Below are positions 43,716 through 56,545 of a stretch of 64,000 nucleotides of DNA, piece by piece. This stretch comes from Berberis thunbergii (Eukaryota; Streptophyta; Magnoliopsida; Ranunculales; Berberidaceae). Every line of letters starts with the position of its first letter. Positions within the stretch are counted from its first letter, which is position 1. The notes beneath the pieces are model-generated. The model saw only the letters and a list, made by a program, of their open reading frames with translations. It searched no databases and was not told the DNA's origin. The stretch is taken from contig QNQO01000555.1 of NCBI GenBank assembly GCA_003290165.1, positions 558,001-622,000 of the forward strand. The letters are read 5' to 3'. The position numbers and the translations under genes were made by a program.

Positions 43716-46700
43716 ATGGTGAAGGGGCCTGGTCTTTACACCGATATCGGCAAGAAAGCTAGAGGTCACCAATCCATTCTCCCACTTTTGTTTCTCTCTC
43801 TTTTTAGATTCGTTTTCAAAATCCAATTTTTTTTATTTGTTGTTTTTGGATTCCTCTCCACCGGCTGGCAGATCTTCTGTACAAGGACTACCAGAGTGAT
43901 CACAAGTTCACCATCTCTACTCTCACCTCCACTGGAGTCGTAAGTTTCTCACTCGTCTCCGTTCCCATTTTCGCATCACTACTAAGGTTTATTTGCTTCA
44001 ATTCAATCAAGTTTTCATCTTTTGCTAAACAACCCGTCTTGTAACAATCACATTGCTAACTTTGGAGATCTGTGGGATTTTTTTTTTTGGCTTAATTTGT
44101 AGGCTTACAAGATAAATGGAAGTTAGACCGTGTTATTTAAGTCAGAGTACGAGGTGTTAAAGTCCTAGATCATTCACTATTCACCTTGAAACCCTGAATC
44201 TACAGTTCCTGGTCCAATGGGCTTATTTGGTGCCAGGCACAGTAGATGTGCATCATGCTCTTAATATGATCAAAATTTTGGCCATTCCAATGTGCAAAAT
44301 TTGAGTTTAATCACACTAGTTTTTTGGCTGGGCACTGCCATGAGAAGACATTCTATTTGAGATAGAGTGACATTAACAATGATAATTTAAAAGCATATAT
44401 ATATATATATATAAAGTATGCACGGACATGCGTGTTGTGTTGGACACAGACACAGACACGACACGGCGACTCGGCAATTTTTAAAAAATTAGGACTCGGC
44501 GACAGAGTCAAACTTTACTTATTATTAATTTTTATTTTTTTTATAACTCATATGAACATAAACAATAACCTAAAGCTTGAAATTGTTTGAAATTTTTACT
44601 TTTAAAGCTGAAAGAGGAGAGTTTAACAAGAGAGATAGAAAAATTTACAAAGATGCACAGATAGTCAAAATTTACTGGAGAGTGTATCTAATTTACAAAT
44701 TATTTCAAAATAGTGTGTAATTGTATATCTAAGAGCAAAATAGTCATCAGAAATAGAGAAGTCAAATTACAGAGAAATTATATAGCAAAGTACCCATTTT
44801 TTGTGTGTATTGTATCTAATTTAGAGCGAGTAAAGAAACGACCTTGATGATGCCTGATATACCACCAAATAAAAAGGTCAATCAAGAACCCTTAGATCGA
44901 GTACGGCGTGAAGAGGTGCTCTAATTGAAGCAACTCTTATCCTCGACTGAAGGAATCGAAAAATTGGCGATTGCAATTGAGTGCAGTAGAACTAGTGTTT
45001 CTATAAGAATTACTTCTGAAAATCAGTAGAGAAAAACAGGAAAAAATTGGCCTGGTCAGAGCCGTGTCGGGGCTGTGTTGGGGTCGGGGTCGTGTCTTGT
45101 TCGTGTCGGTCTCAGTCAACGTGTCTTGACCGTTGACCGCATGTCGGATGCAAGTCATTGTCCGACACGTATCCGACTCTCGAAACGAGAGTTTTTCGAA
45201 GAGTCCTTGCATCTTTGATATATATGTTGGCTCATTTTGGTTAGTCTCAAGTGCTCGATGAAAGTTTAATTTGCCAAAAATTTTTAGGCTTTTTCTGATT
45301 GGAAGACTAGTCCTACCAATGACCTCTTCTTTGAAATGTTATCATCGGTGGCATCCTATCTCATTCTAGACATGACACTGGCATGCATATTGTTGTGCAT
45401 GTCATTCGGAAAAAAAAAAAGTTGCTTATAAATCAAATTTCCTAAACTAGCCTTCATGTGATTAACTTTTGAGTTCTTTATGGTTAATTGGAGACAATGT
45501 AGTCTTGTCAATTAGCATAATATGTTCTCCACCTCTCTTGTAAATTATGTGAATTATTTTTTAATTGATTTCTTGTTCATCACCTCCTCCTGAAATGAAG
45601 TCAATAAGTACAAAAATAATCTGCATTATTACATCTTTTAAAATTTTTATTATTATTTTTAACTCTACGTCTAATGTTGTCGTTTTGTTTCTTTTCTGTT
45701 GCAGGCTATTACTTCTACTGGGATAAAGAAAGGAGAGTTTTTTTTAGCTGATGTCAACACTCAGCTGAAGAAGAAAAACATAACAACTGATGTTAAAGTG
45801 GACACAAACTCTAGGGTAAGTTGGTTATGGTGTACATTTTTCATCTCTTACTTCATTTTATTTATAAGACAATTGTTTGACTAGTCAGGCTATACGGTTC
45901 AGAATGTTGGGCTACTACGGGACAACATACGCATAGAATGACAGTAGCATAAATGCATATGTTAATGTGGATGTGTGGTAAAACTCATAAGGATAAAATT
46001 AGGAATGAAAGAATTAGGAAATACTTAGGTGTAACGCCCATAGAGGACAAAATTAGATAAATGCGTTTAACTTAGTTTGGTCACGTGCGGAGGATTGACA
46101 AGTTAATGGAGGGTATAGACGGAGGGACGACCGTTGAAAACTTGGATGAAGACAGTGAATGAGGACATCCTTGAGCTTGGATTAGGTGAGGATATGTGAG
46201 AAGACCGCATTGCTTGGAGAACCAAAATCCATGTAGCCGACTCCGAAAATATCAGAAATGGGCTTTGATGATGATGATGACTCATTTTATTTATATGTGG
46301 ACTGTCTGTTTGTGGGCTGGACTTGAGTGCTTATCTATGCTTAAGCCTTACAAAATGCTACTCAAACCAAGGGTGCAGAGAGTATCTGAGTACATCAGTA
46401 TCTTAATAGTGGAGTAGCAGGATCATTTGATTAAACTTGGCTTTGATGTATTGCCTCATAAAATTCAGCTCAATACTAGACATTGGGCCCAAAAGCCTCG
46501 CACTTTTAGAAGGTATTGGCTCAGTCCAGAATGAGTCCCCTTGCATTGCCCCCAAGAGTGTTGATATGTTTGAAGGTATTGGCTCAGCCTAAACATAATG
46601 AACCCCTCGTGTCTGGGATAGGATGCAAGTAACACAAGATACTTATGCTGGTCCCTGTTTAAGACTGCTGGTTGTTTGCAATTGAATACATACATCCTGC

Positions 46701-49700
46701 ATGTAATTTCTGTAGCTTATGGTATTCATTATTACTGTGCAATATGTGCAAATGTTATTTGCAGATCATAGTAAAGTAAATTACCTGTATCTATTCAAAA
46801 TAGATTATACCATTACTTGCCAATGCATTCAGAAATCTGTTCATTTGTTTACCGTGACACTAACTTTTTGGTCATTATGAAATGAAATTTATATTTTTCT
46901 CAATTTCTTGACAAGATCAATATTTTTTTCACTAGTACCGAGGACCTTATTCATTTGTTTAATATGAGATTCAAGAGTTTCACTACTACACATATTGAGC
47001 TTTACGTGCAAATAATTTTGATTATTTGACAACTTGGCTAATGGTAGTGTTTTTTCCCTTTCCTAGCTTCTTACAACCATTACAGTTGACGAACCTGCTC
47101 CTGGGCTCAAGACAATTTTTAATTTCGCCGTTCCTGATCAAAAGTCTGGAAAGGTGAGCTCCTTCAGCTTCCCTGGTTGTCTTTTATCTTATAATTACAG
47201 TGGAAACACATCTTCCCTGAATGCGTTATGGAAACCCCTTGACTGTTTCTGGTGTATAGTTTATTTGACCTTTGCACATTCAAACCAACACTGAGATAGA
47301 CTATCTGTTGCATTGGTTGTTGTATATCCAACAAAGGTATTCTGTGCCTTATTCATGGGAGGATATATATAATCTTATACACCTCTGGTGGTTTTCTTGG
47401 TGTGGGTCACTGTTCTTGTAATTTGTTCACTATATTTCAATGTGGTTTTCAAGAATATTAGTTGTACTAAAACCTTCATATCTCTTGTCAACACTGTTTA
47501 TGTCGACAGGTGGAACTGCAGTACCAGCATGAGTATGCAGGAATAAGTACAAGCATTGGGTTAACTGCGAATCCCATTGTCAACTTCTCAGGCGTTTTAG
47601 GAAGCAATGTTGCTTCTCTAGGAACTGACGTCGCCTTTGATACAGCAACTGGGAACTTCATCAAATGCAATGCTGGGCTTAGCATCTCCAATGATGATCT
47701 TATTGCTTCATTTACTTTGTGAGTGTTTTTCTTCTTCAGGAGGGCTCTTTGTTATTTTTCCTCATCTCTTTCTTTTTGCATTCCAATTATTTTTTGAATG
47801 GTTGAGTTATTTTACCTGTTTGATTTGAATAAAAGAAGTCACTGCTTATGCATCTGGGGGTAAGCATGAGATGGTGCCGTCTCTTAAGCTATGTAGTTTT
47901 AGGCGCTAGGTGAGTCGACAAGGAGATGGTGAGGTATTATTTTTTTTAGGTTTTTCACTGCATCAGTCCAAATGTAATTTGAACACATATTTATCCAAAG
48001 ACATAAGTTGAAGCATTCATATCGATGTCATCTTGCCATTTCAAAGCTTAGCCATTTGCCTATCACACAGATGCACCTATCACATGATATTGATAGGTAA
48101 ATACAAACTTTTTTTTTTCTGATAAAAAATAATAGGTAATGAAAGTTTGGACTTGAAGTAATGACTAATGAGAAGGCCTACCATGAAAATTTGACTCCAT
48201 AAAATTTTTGGAATGTTTTAGCTGGAGTTTCATGGACTCTCTCCTCACTAAAATGGGATTTCTGTAGAAACATAACATATGGAAGTGGGTGTTATGCTTA
48301 TCTGTGGCAAATTTCTCAATCTCGATCAATGGCGAGTCCCCTGGGTTCTTTAGGAGTACTAGAAGCATACAACATGGGGAGCCATTGTCTCCGATATTTT
48401 CTCTATTGCAACATAGGCTTTGTCCCACTTGAGTCTTAAGGCAAAATTGACTCATCCCATCGTAAAATTCCTACAATATGCTGATGAATTCTTGTGTTTC
48501 ATACAAGCAACACAAGATCAGGTGAAGTGTCCAAGGGACATCGTCATTTGGTTTGAGGAAGTTTCTGGTGTTACATGCAATATCTATAAATGCCAATTGT
48601 TGGCAGAAATTGGGGATTTTCAGTTTGTTATGGGCTGCAAAGAAGGATAGTTACCAAGTAAAAATAGCTTTCGTGGTCATTGGGAGAGATTAAAATACCT
48701 ATACTTAGGATGAAATGGGATGTAACGTTGGATTTAGTTTAGTTGTTGGGTCGGGCATAAAGTAAGCCCATAAGAATACGTGAAGATTAGGGTTCCCATA
48801 GCATTCAGGGTTAGGTTGCTTGATTTGCAAGTTAAGTTTAGTATAAATAGGGCCTATAGGTCATTGGTTGTAATTGACTTTTGATGAATGAAGAAACTCC
48901 AATGGAAATTATTTAGTTTTATTTAGTTTACTTATCTTTTGTTTAGATTTATTTTTAGTTTGTAGCTTAGGTGACATTATTTGGTATTATAGCTGATGCT
49001 CTTGGAAGAAGAAAATTGAAAGAGAAAAGAAGAAAAGAGTATAAACAAAGTTTGATTGAAGAGTAAAAAAAATGTCCCATATTATTCACAATATCCATCC
49101 CCTACTATTCCTATCCATACACATAATATTCCCTGTCATCATATAAATATTCATATAGCCAAGCCCAAGTCTCTCGTAGTGTCTAATACTCATAACCATC
49201 TTTACTATCCACAACCACAATACACCTATATCCCCCAATCTGAATCATTTTTCCTTATACTACACCCACCCCCGTCTGATAGTGATGTACAACCTACTAC
49301 CGATCCCACTGGTTTGGAAGAAGTTTTGGAGAGATTTGAAAGAAATGAAAGAACGAGAAGAAGCATGGGCAAAAAATATATATATATATAGCAAAGGCGG
49401 ATGAAAGGTACTAGCAGATGACCAAGATATTTGACGACAGGAGAAAAACTCTTTAGAAAATATTGGAGAAAGACGCACTTGAACAGATGCAAAAAGAGCA
49501 AGAAGAGCCATTGCATTTTTCAGAGTCCCACCCTCTTTTTGAGGAAGTTAAGGGCACTATTACACATACTCGATTTTTGAAATGTGAGCCATTTGACTTC
49601 TGCAACTTGTCCCATTTTTGAGCAAATAGAGGATGTTCCTATAGAGGCAAGAAGAGTGAGTAACGATGATTATGTTGATCCATATTGGGAATTTTGCGGC

Positions 49701-52700
49701 ACGAGCTTATGAGCATGAGTCTGTTCAACAAGTCTATTTCAGATTGTTGTTTTGAGTCACCTATTCTGAGTTGGTATTATATATGGCAAGTGCATATCGC
49801 GGCAAGTTTTGAGACCATCTACCTCGTGTGCATTTCGCCTCGTACTCTGTGACGGGTTGCTTGTATTCGGCGGACATCAAGTTCAAGCTTGAGGACGAGC
49901 TTCTTGAACCCAGGGAGGGTGATGCAACTTAAGATTCAGTTTATTTATTTAATTTAGTTTAGTTGTTGAGTCGGGCCTAAAGTAAGCCTATTAGAATAAG
50001 TGAAGATTAGTACTTCCATAGCATATAGGGTTAGGCTGCTTGATTTGCAAGTTAGGTTTAGTAAAAATAAGGCCTATAGCTCATTGGTTGCAATTGGTTT
50101 TTTGATGAATGAAGAACTCCAGTGGAGATTATTTAGTTTTACTTATCTTTTATTTACATTTATTTTGGTTTGTAGTTTAGGTTACATCAAAATAACTGCA
50201 AAATTTCTTTCCAAGGCTGGTAGGCTAATGCTCATCAAGTCCAACTCTTTATGGTTTCCCTACTTATATGGTGATCCTTAGCACCATTCTAGCCTCGATT
50301 GTGAATCTGATTGAAAAGAAAATGAGAGATTTCTTTTGGGGGAATGGCATTGGAGAAGAATACAACACTATGAGAGATTTTTTTTTGGGGAATGGCATTG
50401 GAGAAGAAGACAACACTGTGGAATGGGATACAGTATGCAAACCTATGTAGTTAAAACGGATAACGATCCATAATGGTCAAAGAGCGTTATAAGTTATAAT
50501 GGAATATATCGAGATATAACGGTATATAGCAGAATAGTTTTATAAATATATATTTTAATATCCCTACAAAATATTAATATATTATAGTAAAAAAATAAAT
50601 CATGTTAATAACATTAAATTCAAAAACAAATAATCTTAATAAAAAAAATTTCCCTTGGTATGAAAGTGAGATCACAACAGAGAGTGCGATCGACAATTCG
50701 TCTTCTTCCCTTCTTATCTCGTTCTCTATCAAACGACGATATCTAGTTCTCTAGCGACGGCGAGTTCCGATCCTGCTTTTCTATGAGTCTAGGGTTCTTT
50801 TCGATCGATAATGAAATGGGTGATTTTTTTAAATGTATTAGAACAAAACGTTAAAACGACATTATTGAAAAACATTATCTCAATAACGGTCATATAACGT
50901 CGTTTTATCAAAGCTGTGATAGTGCCATAACGTAATGGCTCACCCACGTTAAAGTAATATTGGAGTTATATCGGCGTTATAACGTTGTTTTAACTACACA
51001 GGTGCAAACCAATCGATAGTGGCGTAGGTGTTCCAAAAATCAAGGAAACGAATAAGCAAGCTTTATGGATAATTGTTATTATTGTTGCAAAAGAATGAGA
51101 AAGCTAGTTTCGGTTGGTTTACTTGGGATGTCATAACAATCCATGGGTGTGCCTCTTGGAAAGGAATTAAGAATGTCATCACAACCCATGAGTGTGCCCC
51201 TTGGAAATTAATTATGTTGTTTCTACCAAAGTTCAATCAATTCATTTCTTTTAAAGTGGAAAGGATTAATTCAGTTAGCTTTGTTTTCGATCACACTTCT
51301 CAAAGGACATGTCCCCCCTTCTTGTTGATGCTTGTGATAACATGGGTACTGTTGGCAATGTTCTCTGTTGCTAGGATGACACATTAGGATGAAATCTCCA
51401 TCTAAGACAAAAACTTAACTACTGGGAGATCGTCCAGGCGTGTGCTCCATTGGTAGTCAATAATTTCAATCCTGATTCAAGGATGAAGATAACTCCACTG
51501 CCAAATCATTTTTACCATGGTTTATGTAACTACAGTGGGCAAGCAATGAGCACTTTCAACCTATATTGATTAGTAAGGTACCTTCTCAAGTTAGCTTCCT
51601 AATGTGTTTTCATCTTACACCTAAGGCACCCACCAAGCATAATTTGGTGAATAGAGGCATGGTGTTGGACTGGACGTGCGTCATGTACGAACATCATATG
51701 AAGACCACTCCGCTGATCCTGTCTTTGTCAATTGAAATTTCTGGTATATGGAAGGCTTTTCTTAGAATTTTGGAGCTCAAAAGATATGGGGGAACTTTCA
51801 TGCAATGAGCTCACGACTGGTATGGAGGGTCTTTTAGTTTTATTGGAGTTTGGATGCAGAAGGAAATCTAACATGCAATTACCTGACAAAAATAGGTGAG
51901 TGTTTAACCAACAAGTTAAAGATAGAGAATACCTTTGTCAAATTAAATTTTTTTTTTAATGGTATTGAACATTGCAAAAGTTGCGGGGAACGTTGAAGTG
52001 GAGAATTTAATTTTGAGTTGGGATGTATTTCTTCCCCATTTAAAACTTTTAAACTAATTAAATATTTTTTTTTGTAATTTGTTTGAGCTTCAACATTTTT
52101 TTTTTTAAAGTACATATTAACAATAGAAACAATGTGACAAAGTTTCGGCCTGTTTGATACTGTTCCTCAAGATACATGTTTAGGTCCACATCTTAAATAT
52201 CTTGATAATCGGTCTTTGTGGATGATTAAGGACTAACCCCTCGGTATCTTGGACAATGGGCGTTGGCCCCCTCTCGCTTCGTGATTATGATCAGTGTAGT
52301 CAAGGCAACCTGCCTAGGCGCGCCTCAAGGCGTTTTTACAGAATTTCGCCTCAAAGTGAGTCAATGTGGTGTGGTGAAATGAGGCATCCGCCTCAGCCCA
52401 AAATAGTTGCAACCAACCCATTTGCAGCAAAATGAGGTTGCAATCCACTCTATAATAGCGTTTTATATTTCTTGGTATAATATTTGATAAATAAATAAAT
52501 AAAAAGATAACAAGCTTTTAAATTTTGATAAATTCGTCTCACTTTTTATTTTTATTTTTTGGAGAAAATATATCATGTTTTGATCAATCTATAATCAACA
52601 TCAATTTGACTTTTTATAGCATAGTTATGCTTTTGGAATACTAATAGTGATCATACTTGTGAATTTTTACCAACCATTCCAACAATTTCTTCTAATAAAT

Positions 52701-54661
52701 ACTCAATATTATCAAGTTTCTATTCTTTCAAGATTATTGATTTTTAATAATTTAGTGGATGTTTGCAAGTTATTAAAGTAATTAAACACTTATGTAGTGC
52801 ATCTTTTTGCTATGTTATACAACTTTATTATATTTCCATTTCAAGTTTAGGTAGTTGTATCACTTTTTGTACATACTGCTTATGATACTTATCAAAATCA
52901 TAATGTATAATATGCTGATATGTTTCAATTTATTATAAAAAATACTTTAAAAAATGTTAAAGACCGCCTCGCCTCACTTCACTGAGGCGTCCGCCTTGCT
53001 TCACACCTAAGGCGTTTTCAAGCCCGTCTGCCTCACCTCCGCCTCAACGCCTTAACTACACTGATTATGATAGAAAAATTCACAATTCCATATTTTAACA
53101 CGTATACTCAGGGTATGTGGCAAAATGGGCTGAAACTTTTAACATATTATTTTTCCTATGAATCTTTAACTTTCCTCAAAATTTCAACTTAAATGGAGCT
53201 TATGATATAGTTTTTATTTAATTATGTGTATGTAGTGTAGACACTGTAAATGAAATTGAACTATAGTGAGTCCTTAATGGGAAGCCCTTTTTGTTTTTTT
53301 ACTGCAATTTTGTAAACAAAGATTTTAGTCATCCCTCGCTGGCATAAAAATGAGTGCTAGCCTTTTCCCTCGGGCTTGTGTATTGCTTTGTGCCTTGGAC
53401 ATTTTCTAGTGCTTTGACTTTAGCCTAGGCAAAGGGAGTCTATACACATTCAAGAAGCTGGTGCAGCATCACCTTTAACTACCTAGTTCTTGATGATTAT
53501 CACCATCCTATCTTTTCAAATTTATTCGAGAGTTAGCATGGTATTGTGCAGACATTAAAGCTTTTGCTGGCAACAAAGTCGGATAACTAGGAAGAGTTAT
53601 CACTGGGCTAGGACAGTGCATTGCTGGATGTAGGCTGGTGTCAAGTAGTATGGCTGAAAAACTTTCCTTTTTAGAGCATCCACTGTATAACCTTGCGAAT
53701 AACGTGGGTCCTTTATATTTGTCAAAAATTCAGGTTTAGAGCTTCAATATGTCAACTACGCCCTTCTAAAATGAGCAACTTACAGGACTGCCATTCAGTG
53801 ACAGAGGGGGCTTCTGTTTTGCTGAGCTTTGGTGTGTATATATATATACACATACATATGTGCTTGTGCACGTGTGTCTTTAAATCTCGGTGATCGGATT
53901 TTTCAGAAAACATCACATGTTCTCATAGGAAAGGAAAGAAAAGAAAAGAGAGAGTTGTCAGAGTAGCTTTAGGAATCCGTTATGTAGCCATTTTTTTTCC
54001 TTGAGGATGTTTATGAGCAACCAACATGCTCATCTTTTATGACACTGAGCCAGGAGTGGCAGTTTTGATTTGCTGTTACCACTGTTTATTTCCTTGCAGT
54101 GAGCAGCCTCCCAAGCCTACTCTTGTTATTTTTCCCTTTTCCTCTATTATTGCCTGACCTCCACTATCGGCAATTTTATGATTCCAATAACATTGAAATT
54201 GAAGAAAACATAATGGTCATCGTTTATGTGAAGCACTACTTCTTCATTCGGTGGCTGTATGGAAATTATTGTCATAACAATTACAGTTAATCGGAATTAT
54301 AAAAAAAACGCTTATCATTTATGTGAAGTACTAATTCTTGTTTTGTTGGCTCAGGAATGACAAGGGTGATACCTTGAGTGCATCATACTATCATATAGTT
54401 AATCCTCTGACGAACACAGCAGTTGGTGCAGAGGTGTCCCATAGGTTCTCCGAGAACGAGAATAGTCTCACAGTTGGAACACAGCATGCATTGGATCCCC
54501 TAACCTCGGTAAAGGCCCGGGTTAACAACTTTGGCAAGGCAAGTGCCCTCATCCAACATGAGTGGCGACCAAAGTCTCTATTTACCATTTCTGGAGAAGT
54601 TGACACCACAGCTATTGAGAAGAGTGCAAAGGTTGGACTAGCATTGGCCCTGAAACCCTAG
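43716..54661 (+). CDS. Voltage-dependent anion channel (mitochondrial outer membrane porin)
   Basis: Six exons were read by phase and GT-AG sites: 43716-43764, 43872-43939, 45705-45815, 47067-47153, 47510-47718 and 54355-54661 (TAG). They join to exactly 276 residues, the standard length of plant VDACs. The protein begins [20 protein letters not shown], the N-terminal helix of plant VDACs. Typical strand motifs follow ([88 protein letters not shown]) and it ends [10 protein letters not shown]. VDACs form a 19-strand beta-barrel that passes ATP, ADP and metabolites across the outer mitochondrial membrane. The gene looks intact. Its last intron (47719-54354, 6.6 kb) is swollen by transposons, and its upstream 700 bp is largely MITE sequence. 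Which VDAC isoform it is cannot be told. Confidence 0.95.
44412..45217. mobile_element. Candidate hAT-type MITE in porin intron 2
   Basis: The left tip AAAGTATGCACGGAC (44413-44427) is similar to the inverted right tip AAAGATGCAAGGAC (45203-45216). Inner parts are rich in GTGTCGG/CCGACAC in opposite orientation. Both sides adjoin TATATATA, compatible with an 8-bp duplication, but the left flank is a (TA)n microsatellite, so this is ambiguous. Confidence 0.5.
45920..46290 (+). pseudogene. 3' end of an RTE-type LINE
   Basis: In one main frame, interrupted by stops, the segment reads [20 protein letters not shown] then [11 protein letters not shown] and FGHVRR. This is the conserved C-terminus of plant RTE-clade LINE reverse transcriptases. 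It ends with a short (GAT)n tract (about 46268-46281), as is usual for RTE 3' ends. A 5'-truncated insertion in porin intron 3. Confidence 0.72.
48721..48976 (+). repeat. 5' LTR of the small LTR element
   Basis: Aligns with 49923-50186, with shared blocks GATTTGCAAGTTA, TTTGATGAATGAAGAA and TTGCTTGATT. Confidence 0.8.
49923..50186 (+). repeat. 3' LTR of the small LTR element
   Basis: Counterpart of 48721-48976, preceded by a purine-rich tract. Confidence 0.8.
50444..51002. mobile_element. hAT-type MITE, 8-bp target duplication TGCAAACC
   Basis: TGCAAACC flanks at 50436-50443 and 51003-51010. The left end TATGTAGTTAAAACGGATAACG is mirrored at the right by CGTTATAACGTTGTTTTAAC followed by TACACAGG. 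The 559 bp interior is rich in (A/T)TAACG motifs in both orientations. An 8-bp duplication is the hAT signature. It interrupts the LINE remnant. Confidence 0.85.
52292..53063. mobile_element. hAT-type MITE, 8-bp target duplication ATTATGAT
   Basis: A perfect ATTATGAT is at 52284-52291 and 53064-53071. The ends are CAGTGTAGTCAAGGC and GCCTTAACTACACTG. Both subterminal parts carry GC-rich GCCTCNNCGCC-type motifs in opposite orientation (52308-52420 and 52968-53052). The 772 bp body is AT-rich and non-coding. Its tips resemble those of the element at 50444. Confidence 0.9.
53072..54354 (+). other. 3' part of porin intron 5
   Basis: No gene seen. It contains a (TA)n/CATA microsatellite near 53835-53862 and ordinary intron-like T-rich sequence leading to the acceptor TCAG at 54351-54354. 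Confidence 0.6.
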
Positions 54662-55480
54662 ATGAAGCTCATTTCATGATGCAGAGAAGTAAAGTTGGTT
54701 CCCACGTTAGAAAAAAGGTAACTTTTATCTCAGCAGGGTTTTAAGCAATAAGGTAGGTAGAATGGAGTCTCACCATTTTATTCCCGACTTTTGTCAATGA
54801 TTCTGCTCTTTGTTGTTGGTAACGAATCTGTAAAAACAATTTTAGCCGATTCGTTTGAACCAGCCGTTTTCTTTTCTATTTTTGTTTTCAAAAAGGATTA
54901 TGGGGTTCTTCCCCCTTTGTTAGAAGTTTGCTGATTATTATTTTTCTTTTTCTGAGATTGTTGACTATTGTTTGATATACGGCTACGTTGGAGATGGTTT
55001 GTAATGGAAAAAATACTCTTGAATCGTTACACCACTCCATGCAAGGGATCTCTAAAGCAAGACCATATTTCCTAGTAATTGGATCTGTTGCAAAATGAAA
55101 TTTATAATAAGATCCTATATGAAATCTGTTTTCGATACAATCATAACTGACCATTTTTTTGTGTATGAGGTGGCCTGACATTACAGGGATCTTAAACTTG
55201 GTTTAAGGGAACCCTGTTTGCAACTAATCTATGGTTAATAATAGATTCACACATTCAAGGAAAATAAATAAAAGCGTTATCTAATTCCAAACAACTTAAT
55301 AACTTTTGCAGAGATTGCGTTCAACACATTCACACGTTTGGACATCTACCAATCAACAGGTGTTTGATAATAAGCCTCATTGAAGGCCTATAAGTGAGGG
55401 AGGAGGATATTGAAGGAGTGCGGACATTCATGGTGCAGAGATTGCATGAAAACATTCACACATTTGGACATGTACTCATC
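54662..55480 (+). other. Porin 3' flank
   Basis: The 3' untranslated region begins at 54662. No unambiguous poly(A) signal was picked. No further coding region is supportable. Confidence 0.5.
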
Positions 55481-55499
55481 GACACCCTTACAATGCTCC

Positions 55500-55590
55500 C
55501 ACAGTGTCTATAAAGTGCTCCAAGTGGTTAGGGCTGTGGGGTTTGTCCCCCACCTCCTAGGTTTGAGTCCCACCTGCAGCATGGTTTCTT
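55500..55590 (+). repeat. Possible tRNA-derived SINE fragment
   Basis: AAGTGGTTAGGGCTGTGGG (A-box-like, about 55521-55539) is followed by CTAGGTTTGAGTCCCACC (B-box-like, 55557-55574) at a tRNA-like spacing. No clear tail or target duplication was seen. Confidence 0.45.
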
Positions 55591-56209
55591 CTTATGGTTA
55601 TTTCTTGAATGGCCTTTCATGAGACTGGAGGAGCTCGATCAAGTGTTGGAAAGGAAGGGTGCAGTTTTGAGATAGGCTTAAAATTTTGGAGGTGAACAAA
55701 ACTGGGAGTATCACTGATAGTTTTCTAAAATAGTGTATTTCAGGCACCAGAGACGACGATCAACTTGATGGAATTGCCAGGATGAAACTAGAGGGATGTA
55801 AAGGTATAGGGATAGTTCATCGCGCCATCAAAATGTTCTCCGTTGTTAAATACTTGGGTTTCTGTTAGATGACAAGGAAAAATTTTCATAAAACTCTCTC
55901 TCTGAGAAATTAATCTAAAGAAACCACTGGAGAATTAATTCGAAACCAGAGTTTTCTGTTGTTTGGTAACAGAACTTGGTATTGGTGTTCATCTCCTCTA
56001 ACGAGTGTATGGCACTCATGACATAATTATTAGGCCGTATATGAGAACTCACACATCAACTGCTAAAAGATCATGCACCTCATTCTGAAGTTGTGGGCAA
56101 CCTCCCGTTATTTAGTTTGAAAATGTTATGTGCTTGAGTGGCTACGGAGGTCAATGGATGAAGGGTTAGCATCTTTGAGTGTGTTCAAGGGTCTGTCTCT
56201 ACTTCAAAT

Positions 56210-56545
56210 AAAAAAAGTACTTGGGTGTGCCAAATCTCCATCTACAACGAGAAATCAAAAGGTAAAAAAATGACATTTTTTTCGAAAAAATTTCAGATTT
56301 GTTTTGGTAAATTTCAAATTTTTTTTTTTTGTAAATTTTTTTTTTCATAAAAATACAAAAATCAGCTATCAAAGTTTACATTTCAAATTAAAAAGTACTT
56401 GGGTGTGCCAAATCTCTATCTATAATGAGAAATCAAAAGGTAAAAAAAATAGGTTTTTTTTGTAAATTTCAAAATAATTTCGTAAATTTCGTTTTTTGTA
56501 AAAATACAAAAATCAGCTACCAAAGTTTACATTTTTTGAGTGTTT
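56210..56545 (+). repeat. Tandem duplication of a ~180 bp AT-rich unit
   Basis: AAAGTACTTGGGTGTGCCAA starts both units (about 56214 and 56392). Both continue with GAGAAATCAAAAGGTAAAAA and end ACAAAAATCAGCTA(T/C)CAAAG. Non-coding. Confidence 0.85.

Larger units (their letters stand above)
48721..50186 (+). mobile_element. Small non-autonomous LTR retrotransposon inside the LINE
   Basis: Direct repeats 48721-48976 and 49923-50186 (about 260 bp) start TGTAACGTTGG / TGCAACTTAAG and end GGTGACA / GGTTACA. TTTGGTATTATAGCTGATGC after the first repeat resembles a tRNA-Met primer-binding site, and CCAGGGAGGGTGA before the second resembles a polypurine tract. The ~950 bp interior has one short open stretch (49056-49391, Pro/His/Tyr-rich then acidic/basic helical) that may be a gag relic, and no pol motifs. 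The LINE coding sequence resumes at 50187. No clear target duplication was seen. Confidence 0.8.
48170..51850 (+). pseudogene. L1-type LINE reverse transcriptase remnant, interrupted twice
   Basis: The parts, in order, are: an RT palm region at about 48205-48420 with stops ([32 protein letters not shown]); 48420-48660 with [11 protein letters not shown], where the catalytic FADD box is changed to YADE, and [15 protein letters not shown]; after an LTR insertion, [15 protein letters not shown] (50193-50240) and [10 protein letters not shown]; after a MITE insertion, GVGVPKI at about 51020; and the C-terminal zinc-type region near 51585-51720 ([20 protein letters not shown]). The order and motifs match plant L1 LINE ORF2. 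The altered catalytic box and the stops make it dead. It lies in the sense orientation in porin intron 5. Confidence 0.8.

Noticed and set aside
49056..49391. 111-codon frame as an independent host gene
   Set aside because: It lies between the two LTRs of a small retroelement. The Pro/His/Tyr-rich sequence is unrecognised and is more likely a gag relic.
55410..55622. 70-codon frame with several Cys/His as a zinc-finger protein
   Set aside because: Cys spacing fits no RING or zinc-finger pattern fully, and the second half overlaps a tRNA-like SINE fragment.
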